Assembly: GCF_028863945.1 (NCBI RefSeq)
Contig: NZ_JARBEA010000020.1
Location: 1 to 41,476 of the forward strand
Reading direction: 5' to 3'
Origin: Jeotgalibaca caeni
GTDB taxonomy: Bacteria > Bacillota > Bacilli > Lactobacillales > Aerococcaceae
DNA length: 41,476 bases
In this document: piece by piece, positions 40,443 through 41,476 of the stretch
How the letters are laid out: every line of letters begins with the position of its first letter
Numbering within the stretch: the first letter of the stretch is position 1
Program-made: the position numbers and the translations under genes
Notes under the pieces: model-generated
What the model was told of the DNA's origin: nothing
Databases searched by the model: none
What the model saw: the letters and a program-made list of their open reading frames with translations, nothing else

Positions 40443-41321
40443 ATGTTTTTATACAGGCGAGAAAAGAGTTTAACATTGCATATCATGGAGTCGCTGGCAT
40501 CTCGCACGGCTCTTAATGGGAAATCAGCTGATTATTTGATCCATTTAAGAAAGGGGCACGAATGGGAAGAAAAACTAGATCAGCAGATGGAAGGTTGTGG
40601 CGATTCGATATTGGTTTTCCCGGGAGCATTGCTCCAACCACAAATGGGAAATGCCTTCCAATGGGACACGATTGTTTTGGCCGGTACATCCTTCTATTTA
40701 TACGAAGTAAAGAGTTTTAGCGGAACCTATCGCTACGGAAAGGAAATGTGGGTGTCGGAAACAGGATTTGAAATCAGCAATCCGCAAATCCAAATGCAAG
40801 ACAACAAAAATCGGTTCAAGAATTTGTTAAGGGAGTTGGGGTATGCAAAAGATTTCCAAGTAAAAGCCTATGCGGTCATGGTTCATCCTGAATTTACTCT
40901 GCTAGGAGCACCTGAGCAAGAAACCCTGCTCTTGCCGACTCAATTGAAACGGCACTTCACTTCTCTAGCAAAAGGAGCCCCACCGCTCACACGGTACCAC
41001 CATCTAATCGTACAAAAGTTGCTGGCACAGCAAGGAGTGGAGCGCGCATTTTGGGATCATATTCCTCCCTACTGCTACGAAGATTTGCACAAAGGATTAC
41101 GCTGCCCCGATTGTGGCTCGTTTTCACTCCATCATTCCAGGCAAGTTTATGACTGCACCAATTGCGGGATACGAGGGACTCATCGCGCATTAATTTTGTT
41201 CCACTGGAATGAGTTGAAGCAATTATTTCCCAATATGCCCCTAAGAAGCAAGGTTCTTTATGAATGGTGCGGCGGTGTTTACTCGCAAAACAGGCTTAGA
41301 AGAATGATTCAACAGCTCTAA
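40443..41321 (+). CDS. NERD-domain protein with C-terminal zinc ribbon
   Basis: A 292-residue protein. Residues 30-150 fit a NERD (nuclease-related) domain: RKGHEWEEKLDQQM, the QWDTIVLAGTSFYLYEVKSF segment with the D...ExK nuclease-type motif, and a YGKEMWV strand. The C-terminal part has two Cys pairs, CPDCGSF and CTNCGIR, forming a zinc ribbon. AAGGGAGTG precedes the ATG. NERD proteins are thought to act on nucleic acids, but activity is unproven. No partner gene is visible before the IS-like end downstream. Confidence 0.82.
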   Translation: MFLYRREKSLTLHIMESLASRTALNGKSADYLIHLRKGHEWEEKLDQQMEGCGDSILVFPGALLQPQMGNAFQWDTIVLAGTSFYLYEVKSFSGTYRYGKEMWVSETGFEISNPQIQMQDNKNRFKNLLRELGYAKDFQVKAYAVMVHPEFTLLGAPEQETLLLPTQLKRHFTSLAKGAPPLTRYHHLIVQKLLAQQGVERAFWDHIPPYCYEDLHKGLRCPDCGSFSLHHSRQVYDCTNCGIRGTHRALILFHWNELKQLFPNMPLRSKVLYEWCGGVYSQNRLRRMIQQL

Positions 41322-41329
41322 ACAGGAAA

Positions 41330-41376
41330 GCGTGCAAGTGAGCCTTTTAAAAAGAGCTCACTTGCACGCTTTCGGA
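41330..41376 (+). terminator. Terminator after the NERD gene
   Basis: AAAGCGTGCAAGTGAGC pairs perfectly with GCTCACTTGCACGCTTT around a short A/T-rich loop. The following TTTCGGACATTTT is only moderately T-rich, but the stem is very strong. Confidence 0.8.
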
Positions 41377-41402
41377 CATTTTGGTATGAGTGAGGATTAT
41401 TT

Positions 41403-41476
41403 TGTACTGACCCCCAAAAGTTGGACTTGTAGGAGAGAAGAAATTCTCTCCTTTTTATTCGTTATTTATTTTTCTC
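41403..41476. mobile_element. Probable end of an IS3-family insertion sequence
   Basis: TGTACTGACCCCCAAAAGTT at 41403-41422, followed by GGACT, matches what I know of terminal inverted repeats in the IS150 branch of the IS3 family. A GGAGAGAA/TTCTCTCC hairpin with a T-run follows at 41432-41456. The element runs past the window edge, so transposase, target duplication and orientation cannot be seen. Confidence 0.6.

Noticed and set aside
1-41476. CRISPR arrays, tRNA or rRNA genes
   Set aside because: No regularly spaced repeats, cloverleaf or rRNA-like sequence was recognised. The GGGATTGAACC-like string near 37117 belongs to the riboswitch core read on the other strand, not to a tRNA arm.

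Overview
The window looks like a chromosomal segment of a low-to-medium GC Firmicute of the order Lactobacillales, probably Enterococcaceae or Carnobacteriaceae. The support is the Enterococcus/Listeria-type ethanolamine cluster (EutVW two-component antitermination, EutL/EutK/EutS shell proteins, PduL-type phosphotransacylase), an HrtAB-like ABC pair, DeoR-FruK-FruA, and AGGAGG-type ribosome sites with many TTG/GTG starts. The genus cannot be fixed from sequence alone.

Layout. 1-5 kb: two bacterial PH-domain membrane proteins (YdbS/YdbT type), an orphan sigma-like protein, a HAD phosphatase, methionine aminopeptidase and a DUF554 membrane protein. 5.1-8.8 kb: fructose operon fruR-fruK-fruA with its own promoter and a strong terminator. 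8.8-16.3 kb: a full set of yhf homologues, transcribed on the minus strand as yhfU-yhfT-php-yhfS-yhfZ-yhfY-yhfX-yhfW, with a short amidase-like gene divergent from it. Two near-identical palindromes lie between them. 17.6-19.7 kb: two tandem Old Yellow Enzyme-like reductases.

19.8-36.8 kb: a complete ethanolamine-utilisation microcompartment cluster on the minus strand. In transcription order: DUF4430 lipoprotein, ECF S component, eutS-like copy, eutP, PduO-type adenosyltransferase; then eutG, eutS, eutV, eutW; then eutA, B, C, L, K, E, M; then eutT, pduL/eutD, a Eut protein of unknown function, eutN, eutH, eutQ. EutH imports ethanolamine and EutBC splits it to acetaldehyde and ammonia. EutG and EutE reduce or oxidise the aldehyde, and PduL makes acetyl phosphate. 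EutA and the two adenosyltransferases maintain the B12 cofactor, and EutS/M/K/L/N build the shell.

Regulation is legible. A promoter, a cobalamin riboswitch, a terminator, a paired-hairpin ANTAR target and a second terminator lie upstream of the lipoprotein gene (the EutX/Rli55 arrangement). Two more ANTAR-type leader/terminator units precede eutG and eutA. The B12 uptake candidates are thus placed under the same B12 and ethanolamine control as the catabolic genes.

37.2-41.5 kb: an HrtAB-like ABC exporter, alanine dehydrogenase, a NERD-domain protein with a zinc ribbon, and at the right edge what looks like the terminal repeat of an IS3-family element running out of the window. No tRNA, rRNA, CRISPR array or prophage was seen.
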